Made by a program: the position numbers and the translations under genes. A DNA stretch of 36,598 nt from Myxococcus dinghuensis (lineage in GTDB: Bacteria; Myxococcota; Myxococcia; Myxococcales; Myxococcaceae): NCBI RefSeq assembly GCF_024198235.1, contig NZ_JAKCFB010000065.1, positions 1 to 36,598 on the forward strand. Direction: 5' to 3'. Positions within the stretch are counted from its first letter, which is position 1; each line of letters opens with the position of its first letter. This document shows positions 14,658 through 23,804 of the stretch, in pieces. The notes under the pieces were generated by a model. The model did not search any database, was not told the DNA's origin, and was given only the letters and a program-made list of their open reading frames with translations.

Positions 14658-16484
14658 TCAGGCGCGCGGCTCCTGCTTGCCGGACAACAGCTGCGTGAGC
14701 TGCCGGGCGATGGCCGCGCACTTCGCCGCGTCCTTGCCCTCCAGCGCGGTGCGCCCGCCGTCGAGCAGCCGCTGCACGGTGCCCACCGCGGCCTCGGCCT
14801 CCGGGCTGGGGTTCTCCTGCGCGCTCTTCTGGAGCAGCCGCGCCAGCTTCTCGCCGCGCTCCAGGAGCTTGCGGAACATCTCCTCCGCGCGCCGCGCGTC
14901 CACCACGCCCTGCGACTTCGCGTAGCTGGCCTGCTCCGCGCCCAGCTTCTCCGCCTCGCTCTGCGGCAGGCCGGGGCGCGCCTCCAGGCGCACCGTCTCC
15001 ATGTTGCCGGTGGTCAGGTCCGTGGCCTTCACCGCGAGGATGGCCTCGCCGGACAGCTCGAACACCACCTCCAGCGGCACGTCGCCGCGCGCGGCCACGT
15101 GCAGGTTCTTGAGCACCACCTCGCCCAGCTTGTGGTTCTCGTCCTGGAACTCGCTCTCGCCCTGGTACACGGGGATGCGCGCCTCGGACTGGCCCGCCGT
15201 GCCGGGGAAGAAGATGTCGCGCGCGACCACGGGCACGCCCGTGTTCTTGGCGATGAGCCGCTTGACGCGTCCGCCCAGCACGCCCACGCCCAGGCTCTGG
15301 CTGGCCACGTCGAGCAGCAGCGCCTGCCCCGACTGGCGCAGCAGCTCGTCCGCCTGCACCGCGGCGCCCAGCGCCACGGCCTCGTCGGGGTGCACGTCCG
15401 TGGACGGCGCGCGGCCGAAGAAGTCCGCCACCAGCCGGCGCATCAGCGGCACGCGCGTCATGCCGCCCACCAGCAGCACCACGTCCACCGAGCGCGGGTC
15501 CATCCTCGCCTCGCGCATCACCGACTCGCAGGCCTCCAGGCACCGGCGCGACAGCGGCTCCGACAGCGTCTCGAAGAACGAGCGCGTGAGCACCGTCTCC
15601 AGGTCCGTGGTGCGCTTGCCCTGCCCAGCGTGGTCCCCCAGGCCGGTGACGGAGATGGTCGCCTCCTCGTGCTCGGTCAGCTCGCGCTTGGCCGCCTCCG
15701 CCGCGACCTTGAGCCGCCGCAGGCTGGGCGCGTCCTGCGCCACCGCGGCGCGCAGCTCGTCGTCCACCTGGGCCAGCAGCCACTGCACGATGCGCTGGTC
15801 GAAGTCCTCGCCGCCCAGCCGCGGATCTCCACCGGTGGCGCGCACCTCGAAGACGCCGGACTTCACGTCGAGGATGGACACGTCGAACGTGCCGCCGCCC
15901 AGGTCGAACACCAGCGCGTTGCCCTCGAAGCCGCGCGACAGGCCGTACGCCAGCGCCGCCGCCGTGGGCTCGTTCACCAGGCGCACCACGTCCAGCCCGG
16001 CGATGGTGGCCGCCTCGCGCGTGGCCTGGCGCTGGTTGTCGTCGAAGTTGGCGGGGACGGTGATGACGCACTTGGAGACGGGCCGGCCGAAGTGCGCCTG
16101 CGCGTCGAGCGCCAGCTCCCCCAGAATCATGGCCGACACCTGCGTGACGGGCAGCACGCGCCCGGCCAGCTTCACGCGCACGTCCCCGGCGGGCCCCGCC
16201 ACCAGGGGATAGGGCACGAGCGCCTTGGCCTGCTGCACCAGCTCCGGCGTGTAGCGCCGGCCCAGGAAGCGCTTGGTGGCCCACACCACGGAGTCCGGGT
16301 GCTCCTCCGACAGCGCCTGCGCGGCCTGGCCCACGACGCGATCGCCGGCCTTGTTGATGCCGAGGACGGAGGGCGTCAGCCGTCCGCCCGCACGCGAGGG
16401 GATGAGCCGCGGCCGTCCATCCTCCACGGTGGCCACGGCGCTGTTGGTGGTACCCAGGTCGATGCCGATGACGGGATCATGCAT
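14658..16484 (-). CDS. Hsp70/DnaK-family chaperone
   Basis: 608 residues. The ATPase domain shows phosphate motif 1 (GIDLGTTNSAV, residues 7-17), phosphate motif 2 (FDLGGGTFDVS) and the adenosine motif (LVGGMTRVP). A substrate-binding beta domain (LDVASQSLGVGVLGG, then KNTGVPV) and a short helical lid follow. Divergences such as the short charged C-terminus ending KQEPRA and the partner gene suggest a specialised Hsp70 rather than the housekeeping DnaK, which normally sits with grpE/dnaJ. ATG at 16484 is chosen over GTG at 16505 because the latter falls in the predicted -10 element. A receiver-PilZ gene is co-transcribed downstream; atpH is divergent. Confidence 0.92.
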   Translation of the reverse strand: MHDPVIGIDLGTTNSAVATVEDGRPRLIPSRAGGRLTPSVLGINKAGDRVVGQAAQALSEEHPDSVVWATKRFLGRRYTPELVQQAKALVPYPLVAGPAGDVRVKLAGRVLPVTQVSAMILGELALDAQAHFGRPVSKCVITVPANFDDNQRQATREAATIAGLDVVRLVNEPTAAALAYGLSRGFEGNALVFDLGGGTFDVSILDVKSGVFEVRATGGDPRLGGEDFDQRIVQWLLAQVDDELRAAVAQDAPSLRRLKVAAEAAKRELTEHEEATISVTGLGDHAGQGKRTTDLETVLTRSFFETLSEPLSRRCLEACESVMREARMDPRSVDVVLLVGGMTRVPLMRRLVADFFGRAPSTDVHPDEAVALGAAVQADELLRQSGQALLLDVASQSLGVGVLGGRVKRLIAKNTGVPVVARDIFFPGTAGQSEARIPVYQGESEFQDENHKLGEVVLKNLHVAARGDVPLEVVFELSGEAILAVKATDLTTGNMETVRLEARPGLPQSEAEKLGAEQASYAKSQGVVDARRAEEMFRKLLERGEKLARLLQKSAQENPSPEAEAAVGTVQRLLDGGRTALEGKDAAKCAAIARQLTQLLSGKQEPRA

Positions 16485-16503
16485 GGGGGCAGTCGGGACC
16501 CCC

Positions 16504-16534
16504 ACGCTACGGGTCTTGGCGCCCGCTCGCCAAG
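16504..16534 (-). promoter_or_regulatory. Promoter and operator-like inverted repeat of the Hsp70 gene
   Basis: On the minus strand TTGGCG (16533-16528) and TAGCGT (16509-16504) are 18 nt apart. CTTGGCG (16515-16521) and CGCCAAG (16528-16534) form a perfect 7-bp inverted repeat with a 6-nt centre. One arm covers the -35 element and the other lies in the spacer, so a bound repressor would block RNA polymerase. Confidence 0.5.
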
Positions 16535-16601
16535 CCCCCTCTCACCGGACCTGCTTCCGGGCGGTCGCTTCCTCGACCGCTCCATCGGATATCCCACGAA
16601 G

Positions 16602-16630
16602 GTGGACTCGCGCTCGCCCCCCATGCTAAG
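16602..16630 (+). promoter_or_regulatory. Candidate atpH promoter, leaderless arrangement
   Basis: GTGGAC (16602-16607) and GCTAAG (16625-16630) are 17 nt apart. The -10 ends 12 nt before the atpH ATG at 16643, with only GC-rich, non-Shine-Dalgarno sequence between. Confidence 0.4.
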
Positions 16631-16642
16631 GGCGCGCCCGCC

Positions 16643-17188
16643 ATGGTGAACGTGTCCATCGCCCGCCGCTACGCCCGTGCCCTCCTCGACGTCTCCTCGG
16701 AGGGTGGCCGCGTCGACGCCATCGCCGAGCAGCTGTCCTCCATCGCGGAGATCTTCGCGAAGAACGCCGAGTTGGCGGACGTGCTGGAGAACCCCGCCTA
16801 CACCCGCGGCCAGCGCGCCAGCGTGGTGGACGGGGTCATGAAGCTCATCCCCGACCTGGAGCCGGCGCTCGCCAACACCCTGCGCCTGCTGGTGGACCGC
16901 AACCGCCAGGGCTACATCGGTGACATCGCCCGCGTCTTCCGCGACATGGCGGACGCCCGCGCCGGCCGCGTGCGCGGCAACGTCACCACCGCCGCCGCGC
17001 TCCCCGCGGACGTGCTCGCCCAACTCCAGGACACGCTCCAGAAGCTCACCCAGCGCAACGTCGTCCTCCAGACGCACGTGGACCCCAGCCTGCTCGGTGG
17101 CGTCTCCGCCCAGGTGGGCAGCATCCTGTATGACGGCAGCCTGCGCACCCAGCTCGAGCAGCTTCGCCGCGAGCTGAAGCAGCACTAG
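16643..17188 (+). CDS. atpH: ATP synthase F1 delta subunit
   Basis: A 181-residue protein matching the delta subunit (OSCP) of the F1 sector, the stator part that joins the alpha3beta3 head to the b-subunit stalk at the membrane. The N-terminal helical domain begins SIARRYARALLDV, with NPAYTRGQRASVVDGV in the middle. The C-terminal domain has the family signature DPSLLGGVSAQVGSILYDGS and ends in a helix (RTQLEQLRRELKQH). Length is normal. In most bacteria atpH is followed directly by atpA; here a sensor-kinase-like gene is interposed, with 135 nt of regulatory-looking DNA after atpH. The divergent Hsp70 gene shares the 158-nt upstream region. Confidence 0.95.
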   Translation: MVNVSIARRYARALLDVSSEGGRVDAIAEQLSSIAEIFAKNAELADVLENPAYTRGQRASVVDGVMKLIPDLEPALANTLRLLVDRNRQGYIGDIARVFRDMADARAGRVRGNVTTAAALPADVLAQLQDTLQKLTQRNVVLQTHVDPSLLGGVSAQVGSILYDGSLRTQLEQLRRELKQH

Positions 17189-17197
17189 GAGTCCGGG

Positions 17198-17322
17198 TCC
17201 GACGTCGCGGGTCCTCCGACGTCATCCCGCTGTCCAGGGCAAACCAGTATTTCCCGCTGCCCTGGAGCAGCGCTATACTCAGGTCGCGCGGGAACATGTC
17301 CGCGTCCATCGGGCGACCTGAG
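17198..17322. promoter_or_regulatory. Repeat-rich regulatory region upstream of the kinase-like gene
   Basis: TCCGACGTC occurs twice (17198-17206 and 17215-17223), each copy containing the palindrome GACGTC. CCAGGGC/GCCCTGG (17234-17240 and 17259-17265) is a perfect 7-bp inverted repeat. CTCAGGTCG/CGACCTGAG (17278-17286 and 17314-17322) is a perfect 9-bp inverted repeat whose right arm ends one base before the ATG at 17324 and occupies the ribosome-binding position. Confidence 0.5.
17251..17279 (+). promoter_or_regulatory. Candidate promoter of the kinase-like gene
   Basis: A good -10, TATACT (17274-17279), lies 17 nt after TTCCCG (17251-17256), a weak -35. Transcription would start near 17286, at the edge of the 9-bp inverted repeat. 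Confidence 0.45.
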
Positions 17323-17323
17323 C

Positions 17324-18796
17324 ATGCCGCAGTCTTCGTTCCTCCGTCTGGCTGGCATCGCGCCCCATGCGACCGCGCCCGAGGAGGCGTGGCCCTTCCT
17401 GGGCGCGCTCCTCAACGCGTCGGGTTGTGGCATCGCCCTGTTGGACCGGGAGCTGCGCTCGGTCTGGGTGAATGGCGCGCTGGTGACGCTGGCCGGGCTG
17501 GAGCCCCGCGCGCACCTGGGCCGCCCCATCGTGGAGGCGTGGCCGCAAGTGGCCGGCACGCTCGGGCCCCTGCTGTCGCGGGCCCTGTCCGGCGAGGACG
17601 TGGGCGAGACGGCGGTGACGACCCCGGGGCTGGACGTCCGGCACCTGCGGCTGGGGCTCGCGCCGGCGCACCAGGCCGGGGTGCTGGCGGGGCTGGTGCT
17701 CTGGGTGCGGGACGAGACGGAGCGCGTGCGGAGCGAGCGGCGGCTGCAGGAGCGCGAGACGCACATGCGCAGCCTCGCGGACGTGGCCTGTGACGGGCAC
17801 TTCCTCCACGAGAACGGCCTGGTGCTGGACGCCAACCGCGGGCTGGCGAGCCTGCTGGGCCACGACTCCCCCCAGGAGTTGATCGGCCACCACCTCATCG
17901 AGTGGGTGGCCCCGGAGTTCCGCCCCGCCGTCATGTCCGCGGTGGAGCGCGGGGTGGAGACGCCGTACGAGGTCATCTGCCTGCGCCGCGACGGCCAGCG
18001 CATCCCCCTGGAGGTGCTGGCGCGCTACGTGCCGTACGACGGGCGCCAGGTGCGGCTGGCGGCCATCTGGGACATCCGCGGGCGCAAGGCGGCGGAGGAG
18101 CGCGCCGCGCACACGGAGCGCTTCCGGGAGCAGCTCCTGGGCGTGGTGGACCAGGACCTGCGCTCGCCGCTGGAGACCATCCAGCGGGGCACCGGCGCCC
18201 TGCAGCGGCTGGGCGGCATGGCGGAGCCCCACGAGCGGCTGGTGGGCCACGTGGCGCACGCGGCCCGGCGCATGGAGCGGATGATCCACGAGCTCCTGGA
18301 CTTCACCCGGGCCCGGCTCTCCGGCGGGCTGCCGGTGCGGCCGGAGCCGGCGCTCCTGGACGAGGTGGTGCGCCGCGTGGTCGAGGAGCGCCGCCAGGCC
18401 CACCCCACCCGCCCCCTCCACCTGGAGGCCCGGGGCGACCTGCGGGGCCAGTGGGACGGCGGCCGGCTGGCCCAGCTGGCGGACGCCCTGCTGGGCAGCG
18501 TGCTCCAGCACACCCCGGAGACCAGCCCCGTCGTCGTCCGGCTGGGCGGCGCCGTGGGAGGCGTCCACCTGTCCGTCGACAGCGAGGCGCTGAGCGTGCC
18601 GGCGCAGGAGCACGCCAGCCTCTTCGAGCCCTTCCGCCGGGGCCGCCCCGCCTGCTCCGAGGGCCTGGGCCTGGGCCTGTTCCTCGCCCGCCAGGTCGCC
18701 CAGGCCCATGGGGGCCGGCTCACCGTGGAATCCTCCCAGGGCGGAACCCGCTTCGTCGTCTGGCTGCCCCGCGAGGCCTCCGCGGCCTCCCGCTAG
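17324..18796 (+). CDS. PAS-domain sensor histidine kinase homologue lacking the phospho-histidine
   Basis: 490 residues, no membrane segment. Two PAS-like domains (about 25-135 and 145-255; the second ends LAAIWDIRGRKAAEE) precede a dimerisation helix and an ATPase-like domain. The H-box reads VVDQDLRSPL, with Gln277 where the phosphorylated His belongs. The N-box reads ADALLGSVLQHT, with Ser392 replacing the essential Asn. The G1 box is reduced to DSEALSV (419-425). Only the G2 box GLGLGLFLARQV is preserved. It therefore probably cannot autophosphorylate and may act as a sensory scaffold or pseudokinase. It stands between atpH and atpA on the same strand. The start codon has no clear ribosome binding site. 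Confidence 0.88.
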   Translation: MPQSSFLRLAGIAPHATAPEEAWPFLGALLNASGCGIALLDRELRSVWVNGALVTLAGLEPRAHLGRPIVEAWPQVAGTLGPLLSRALSGEDVGETAVTTPGLDVRHLRLGLAPAHQAGVLAGLVLWVRDETERVRSERRLQERETHMRSLADVACDGHFLHENGLVLDANRGLASLLGHDSPQELIGHHLIEWVAPEFRPAVMSAVERGVETPYEVICLRRDGQRIPLEVLARYVPYDGRQVRLAAIWDIRGRKAAEERAAHTERFREQLLGVVDQDLRSPLETIQRGTGALQRLGGMAEPHERLVGHVAHAARRMERMIHELLDFTRARLSGGLPVRPEPALLDEVVRRVVEERRQAHPTRPLHLEARGDLRGQWDGGRLAQLADALLGSVLQHTPETSPVVVRLGGAVGGVHLSVDSEALSVPAQEHASLFEPFRRGRPACSEGLGLGLFLARQVAQAHGGRLTVESSQGGTRFVVWLPREASAASR

Positions 18797-18832
18797 GGGG
18801 CGGCGCCGCCTCGGTGGAGGGGTGTGTGAGCG

Positions 18833-18855
18833 ACCCGGCTTACCGGGTTGATAAT
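18833..18855 (+). promoter_or_regulatory. Hairpin followed by -10-like GATAAT before atpA
   Basis: ACCCGG-CTTA-CCGGGT (18833-18848) forms a 6-bp stem, 36 nt after the kinase-like gene. GATAAT (18850-18855) follows it. A second possible promoter is TTGCAG (18884-18889) with TAAGGG (18907-18912), 17 nt apart. Either would give atpA its own transcript with a leader of roughly 65-120 nt. Confidence 0.35.
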
Positions 18856-18983
18856 CCCCTGGGAGCCCCGGATGTCGAGCGCATTGCAGTGGGTGGGGGT
18901 GCGTGGTAAGGGGCCCCGACTTCTAAGCTTTGGCGGACCCGAACCGACCCGGCCCGCCCCCTGTTCGAGGACGCAAAACGCCC

Positions 18984-20531
<1,548 letters not shown>

Positions 20532-20566
20532 TCGCCTCCGGCAGGCCCCTCGCGGCCCGCCTCACC

Positions 20567-20607
20567 GAGCCCCGCGCTCCCTCCCTGGGACGCGGGGCTT
20601 CGTGTTT
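20567..20607 (+). terminator. Rho-independent-type terminator of atpA
   Basis: AGCCCCGCG (20568-20576) pairs with CGCGGGGCT (20591-20599), extended by a G-T pair, and is followed by TCGTGTTT. It lies 36 nt after the atpA stop and faces the convergent HAD gene. Confidence 0.8.
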
Positions 20608-20651
20608 CCGGGGCGCCCACGGTGGAGCGGGCGCCCAGGCACCGTCTTCGT

Positions 20652-21500
20652 TCAGCGCAGGCGCGACACCACCGCGTGCAGGCTGCGGTCCACGCCACCG
20701 CGTGGCCCCAGCAACTCGATGGCCTTCAGCTCGTAGGGCAGCACGTTGGCGCGGGCCACCAGTTGCACGTGCGCGCCCAGCGCCGCGGGCATCGCCAGGT
20801 CCAGCTCGAAGATGTCGCCGGCCACCAGCGTCTGGTCCGGCCGCGTGCCGGTGGTGTCCCAGATGCGCTTGAGCGCCTCGAAGTAGCGGCCCCGGCGCAG
20901 GTAGATGGGCCGGCGCAGCACGCCGTCCAGCGTCTGCGTCTCCGGCACCGCGTCGAAGCGCGCGTCCGGCGCGTCCGGCGCGTCCAGCAGGAACTTGCGC
21001 GCGTCGCCGGACACCTTCAGCCGCTCACGCCCCCTGGGCGCCAGCGTGTCGAGCTTCTTCTCCACCAGGTCGGTGTGCGCGTTGGTGACCACCGTCACCG
21101 GGAGGCCCGTGGCCAGCAGCGCCTCCAGCACCTCCTTCGCCTCCGGCTTGAAGGCCGTGGCGGAGTGGACGTAGGCCTCGCGGTACAGCCGCTGCACCAC
21201 CTCCGAACGCTGGGCCTCGTCCGGGTACAGGCCCAGCCGCTGGATGATGCGGTGGGCCGCCGTCGTCGCCGTCAGGTACGGGTCCGCCGTGGCCGGGGCC
21301 ACCACCTTGCCCCCCAGGTTCCACCCCAACAGGTCCGCCCCCGCGTACAGCGCCGCGACTTCCTCCTCCCAGACCTGCTCCACCCGCTGCCCCAGCGCCT
21401 GGGCCAGCCCGTCACGGAAGTGCAACGAAAAGGGCGCGCTCTCCGCGGCCACGTCCGTGAAGGTCCCGTCGAAGTCCAGCACCACGCAAGCAATCGCCAT
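20652..21500 (-). CDS. HAD-superfamily hydrolase
   Basis: 282 residues. Motif I is DFDGTFTD (nucleophile Asp at about residue 9), motif II is VVTNAH, and motif IV is GDIFELDLAMPAALG, all typical of the haloacid dehalogenase phosphatase superfamily; these enzymes work through an aspartyl-phosphate and Mg2+. A cap region lies between motifs I and II. The substrate is unknown. ATG at 21500 puts motif I at the usual N-terminal position; the longer frame to 21566 adds 22 residues with no family counterpart. GGGAG lies 11 nt upstream of this ATG. It is convergent with atpA and divergent from the small membrane protein gene. Confidence 0.88.
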   Translation of the reverse strand: MAIACVVLDFDGTFTDVAAESAPFSLHFRDGLAQALGQRVEQVWEEEVAALYAGADLLGWNLGGKVVAPATADPYLTATTAAHRIIQRLGLYPDEAQRSEVVQRLYREAYVHSATAFKPEAKEVLEALLATGLPVTVVTNAHTDLVEKKLDTLAPRGRERLKVSGDARKFLLDAPDAPDARFDAVPETQTLDGVLRRPIYLRRGRYFEALKRIWDTTGTRPDQTLVAGDIFELDLAMPAALGAHVQLVARANVLPYELKAIELLGPRGGVDRSLHAVVSRLR

Positions 21501-21585
21501 CAGCCCACCGACTCCCTGAGTTCGAGAAAGGGGGGCGATGACGCCCCGGCCGCGCCTCCGAATCAAGCCCGTGACACGGTTTCGG

Positions 21586-21613
21586 GCCTGTAAACTTGAG
21601 GCTTGCCTGTAAA
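21586..21613. promoter_or_regulatory. Direct repeat GCCTGTAAA between divergent genes
   Basis: GCCTGTAAA occurs at 21586-21594 and 21605-21613, 19 nt apart, close to two helical turns. It lies between the HAD gene (minus) and the membrane protein gene (plus), and is unusually A/T-rich for this region. A regulator of either gene could bind here. Confidence 0.4.
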
Positions 21614-21635
21614 TCCAGGTCGCAGGCGCGCCACC

Positions 21636-21664
21636 TTGAAGCCTACAGGTGGGGGCTCGCTAGC
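21636..21664 (+). promoter_or_regulatory. Candidate promoter, leaderless arrangement
   Basis: TTGAAG (21636-21641) and GCTAGC (21659-21664) are 17 nt apart. The ATG follows at 21677 with no Shine-Dalgarno sequence, so the transcript would begin about 5 nt before the start codon. Confidence 0.45.
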
Positions 21665-21676
21665 CTCCCAGGCCAC

Positions 21677-22060
21677 ATGGAAGCGACGCAGCAGGACGAG
21701 TCGGCGCCCCCGCGCCGCGCGTGGCTGCCCTGGGGCCTGCTCGCCGGAGCGATGGTGCTCGGCGGGACGGGAGCCTGGGCGGGCTCGCGCTCCGTGTCGG
21801 CGCTGGTGGAGCGAGGCGAACAGCTCGAGCGGGAGGCGGCCGAGTCCGAGGCCCGGGTCGCCGAGCTCCAGGCCCTGAGGGAGGCCATGGCCCGGCGCCT
21901 GCGGGTGCTCGAGCAGCAGCACCAGGAGGCCCAGCAGGCCGCCCTCACCGCCACCACCGCGTGCGCCATCACCGACGGAGCCGCCACCCTGGTGGCGCCG
22001 GAGCCCGCCCCTCGCGCCGTCGGCAAGGCCGCCCGGGGCAAGAAGTCCGGCCGCCGCTGA
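21677..22060 (+). CDS. Small membrane-anchored coiled-coil protein
   Basis: 127 residues. A charged N-terminus is followed by one transmembrane segment (about 18-38, WLPWGLLAGAMVLGGTGAWA), then a heptad-rich coiled coil (about 42-95, with many Glu/Ala/Leu/Gln) and a basic tail ending KAARGKKSGRR. No family or function is recognised. It would be an inner-membrane protein with the coiled coil on one side. ATG at 21677 is chosen because the promoter-like elements end just before it and the upstream frame has no start of better quality. Confidence 0.72.
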   Translation: MEATQQDESAPPRRAWLPWGLLAGAMVLGGTGAWAGSRSVSALVERGEQLEREAAESEARVAELQALREAMARRLRVLEQQHQEAQQAALTATTACAITDGAATLVAPEPAPRAVGKAARGKKSGRR

Positions 22061-22086
22061 GGGCCCCGCGCCCACGTGGTCTCCCC

Positions 22087-22113
22087 GTCCACACCCCACC
22101 CGGGGCTGTGGAC
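22087..22113 (+). terminator. GC hairpin after the coiled-coil gene
   Basis: GTCCACACCCC (22087-22097) pairs with GGGG-c-TGTGGAC (22102-22113), 11 bp with one bulged C and a 4-nt loop, 26 nt after the stop codon. There is no T-tract. Confidence 0.55.
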
Positions 22114-22235
22114 CCGGGGGCAACAGTCCGCGCGCGCCCCGGGCGTGGAACCCCGCGAAAGGACGCGGCTGCATGCGCCGGCCCGCCTCGTGCTACCTGC
22201 GCCCTCGCGTCTTCTTCGCGAGAGGTGACTTCCGC

Positions 22236-23717
22236 ATGGCTTCCATCCTCCTTCGTGCCCGCCGGTACCTGCTGGTGGGCCTGGCCGCGCTCGGCTCCGT
22301 GTCCACCGCCCACGCCGAGCCCGGCATCCGCATCCTCAACTCGCTGTCCACCGCGGACCTGGCCTTCAACGCGCTCACCACCAACTCGCGCGCGCTCGAG
22401 TCGCTCAACAGGCTGCCGCTCACCACGGACGTGTTCGCCCGCGAGCCGACGCTCAAGAACCAGCTGGAGGACCCGGCCGCCCGCAGCGTCATGCACTACC
22501 TGATGGGCTGCGCGCTGGGCCCCCAGGACGTCATCGAATGGAAGAGCCGCGCGGGCGAGCTGCACGTCTTCACGGGCGAGGCGAACCTGTGCCCCGAGTG
22601 GGCCACGGGCGCCCCCACCTCCCAGTGCCTGGGCTACGTGACGGCGTGCCTGCTGGCGCGCAACAACGCCTACGGCACCGTGGTGGAGATCTCCATGCGC
22701 GGCGAGGACCCGAACGAGCCGCTGCGCTTCAACCCCTCCGGCGACCCGAAGGCGTGGAGCCCCCTGTTCCTGCCCTGCGACAAGGGCGGCACCGGCGTGC
22801 GCCCCGAGTGCGGCTGGGTGGGCGAGGGCGTGGGGGCGTGCACGCCGGGCCTGGTGGTGACGGTGGGGACCGGCGGGCCCTTCCCGGACACCTGCACCGG
22901 CACCATCGGCACCAGCTCCGGCCGCCGCGTGCTGCGCGTGTGCGAGGACCCCTGGGGCTGCACCGCGCGCACGGCCCTCGCCATGTCGGACCAGGACCGG
23001 TGCGGCGGCACCGCGCCCGCGGCCACCTTCAAGTGCCCGGAGAGCGGCCAGTACAGCCTCATGTCCGCCGCGTATGACCGCGCGGCGCTGCCGGGGACGT
23101 GGATGCGGCCCGCGGTGACGAGCGGCCGCTTCCCGTCCGCGGCCTTCGGCGCCTTCACCTTCCGCGAGGGCGCCTTCTTCGGGAACATGTTCGACCCGAA
23201 GGGGCTCAACGTCGAGGTGACCCTCAACCAGGACACCTTCCAGCCCATGCTGAGCAAGCCCGGCTTCAGCGGCTTCCCCTACACGGACGTGCACGCGTGC
23301 TTCGGCAAGGACTGGGTGGCGGGCGACGTGCACCTCGAGGCGCGCATCTGCGCCAACGCCGTCGTCGGCCGCGACGAGGCCCATGGCTGCCTCGCCCGCA
23401 CCGTGGGCCCCTGCGAGTCGGGCAGCCGCAGCAGCCTCGCGCCCCGCTGCCGCGTCAACGACGGCCCCCAGGTCCAGGGCGACGGCGACTTCGAGGGCTG
23501 CACGGACGGCGACGGACGGAGCCAGCCCGCCCCCATCACCACCTTCCTCAACAGCGCCTGCGACGCGCTGCCGGGCGGCGACCGCCAGTCCTGCGGGGTG
23601 AAGTGCGACTACAGCGTCAATCCGCCCATCTGCAAGAAGGGCTGTGAGCCCCGCTCCTCCAGCGAGTGCGTGGCCCTGCTCTGCCAGAAGATGCCCTCGC
23701 TCTGCGGCAAGAAGTAG
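22236..23717 (+). CDS. Cysteine-rich secreted protein of unknown function
   Basis: 493 residues with a classical Sec signal peptide (MASILLRARRYLLVGLAALG, cleavage after AHA near residue 27) and no lipobox. The mature part contains more than 25 cysteines, several in short pairs (for example CEDPWGC, CDYSVNPPICKKGC, CVALLC), so it is probably disulfide-bonded outside the cytoplasm. The N-terminal part has a stretch GIRILNSLSTADLAFNALT. Two Gly/Asp-rich loops (DGDGRS, QGDGDFEGCTDGD) might bind calcium, which is inference. No domain family is recognised. ATG at 22236 is supported by AGAGGTGA (22221-22228) 7 nt upstream. It is transcribed alone, with a strong hairpin after it. Confidence 0.8.
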   Translation: MASILLRARRYLLVGLAALGSVSTAHAEPGIRILNSLSTADLAFNALTTNSRALESLNRLPLTTDVFAREPTLKNQLEDPAARSVMHYLMGCALGPQDVIEWKSRAGELHVFTGEANLCPEWATGAPTSQCLGYVTACLLARNNAYGTVVEISMRGEDPNEPLRFNPSGDPKAWSPLFLPCDKGGTGVRPECGWVGEGVGACTPGLVVTVGTGGPFPDTCTGTIGTSSGRRVLRVCEDPWGCTARTALAMSDQDRCGGTAPAATFKCPESGQYSLMSAAYDRAALPGTWMRPAVTSGRFPSAAFGAFTFREGAFFGNMFDPKGLNVEVTLNQDTFQPMLSKPGFSGFPYTDVHACFGKDWVAGDVHLEARICANAVVGRDEAHGCLARTVGPCESGSRSSLAPRCRVNDGPQVQGDGDFEGCTDGDGRSQPAPITTFLNSACDALPGGDRQSCGVKCDYSVNPPICKKGCEPRSSSECVALLCQKMPSLCGKK

Positions 23718-23723
23718 CCACGG

Positions 23724-23794
23724 CCCTCGGCCGCCCGGGAGGGTCCGTCCACACCTCCCGGGCCCCCGCCGGGCGCCCCACTCCCGGCCGAGGG
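23724..23794 (+). terminator. Nested hairpin terminator
   Basis: GCCCGGGAGG (23733-23742) pairs perfectly with CCTCCCGGGC (23754-23763). The bases just before it, CCCTCGGCC (23724-23732), pair perfectly with GGCCGAGGG (23786-23794). The structure starts 7 nt after the stop codon of the Cys-rich protein gene. Confidence 0.65.
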
Positions 23795-23804
23795 GGAGGC
23801 GACG

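Noticed and set aside
13486..16284. A 932-residue minus-strand frame that would fuse extra sequence to the response regulator
   Set aside because: The part beyond 14655 is a shadow of the Hsp70 gene; the true start is the ATG at 14655 directly before the receiver domain.
16485..16505. GTG at 16505 as start of the Hsp70 protein
   Set aside because: It lies in the predicted -10 hexamer and adds seven residues without family counterpart; ATG at 16484 fits better.
16515..16534. CIRCE (HrcA) heat-shock element at the Hsp70 gene
   Set aside because: The inverted repeat is CTTGGCG-N6-CGCCAAG, unlike TTAGCACTC-N9-GAGTGCTAA.
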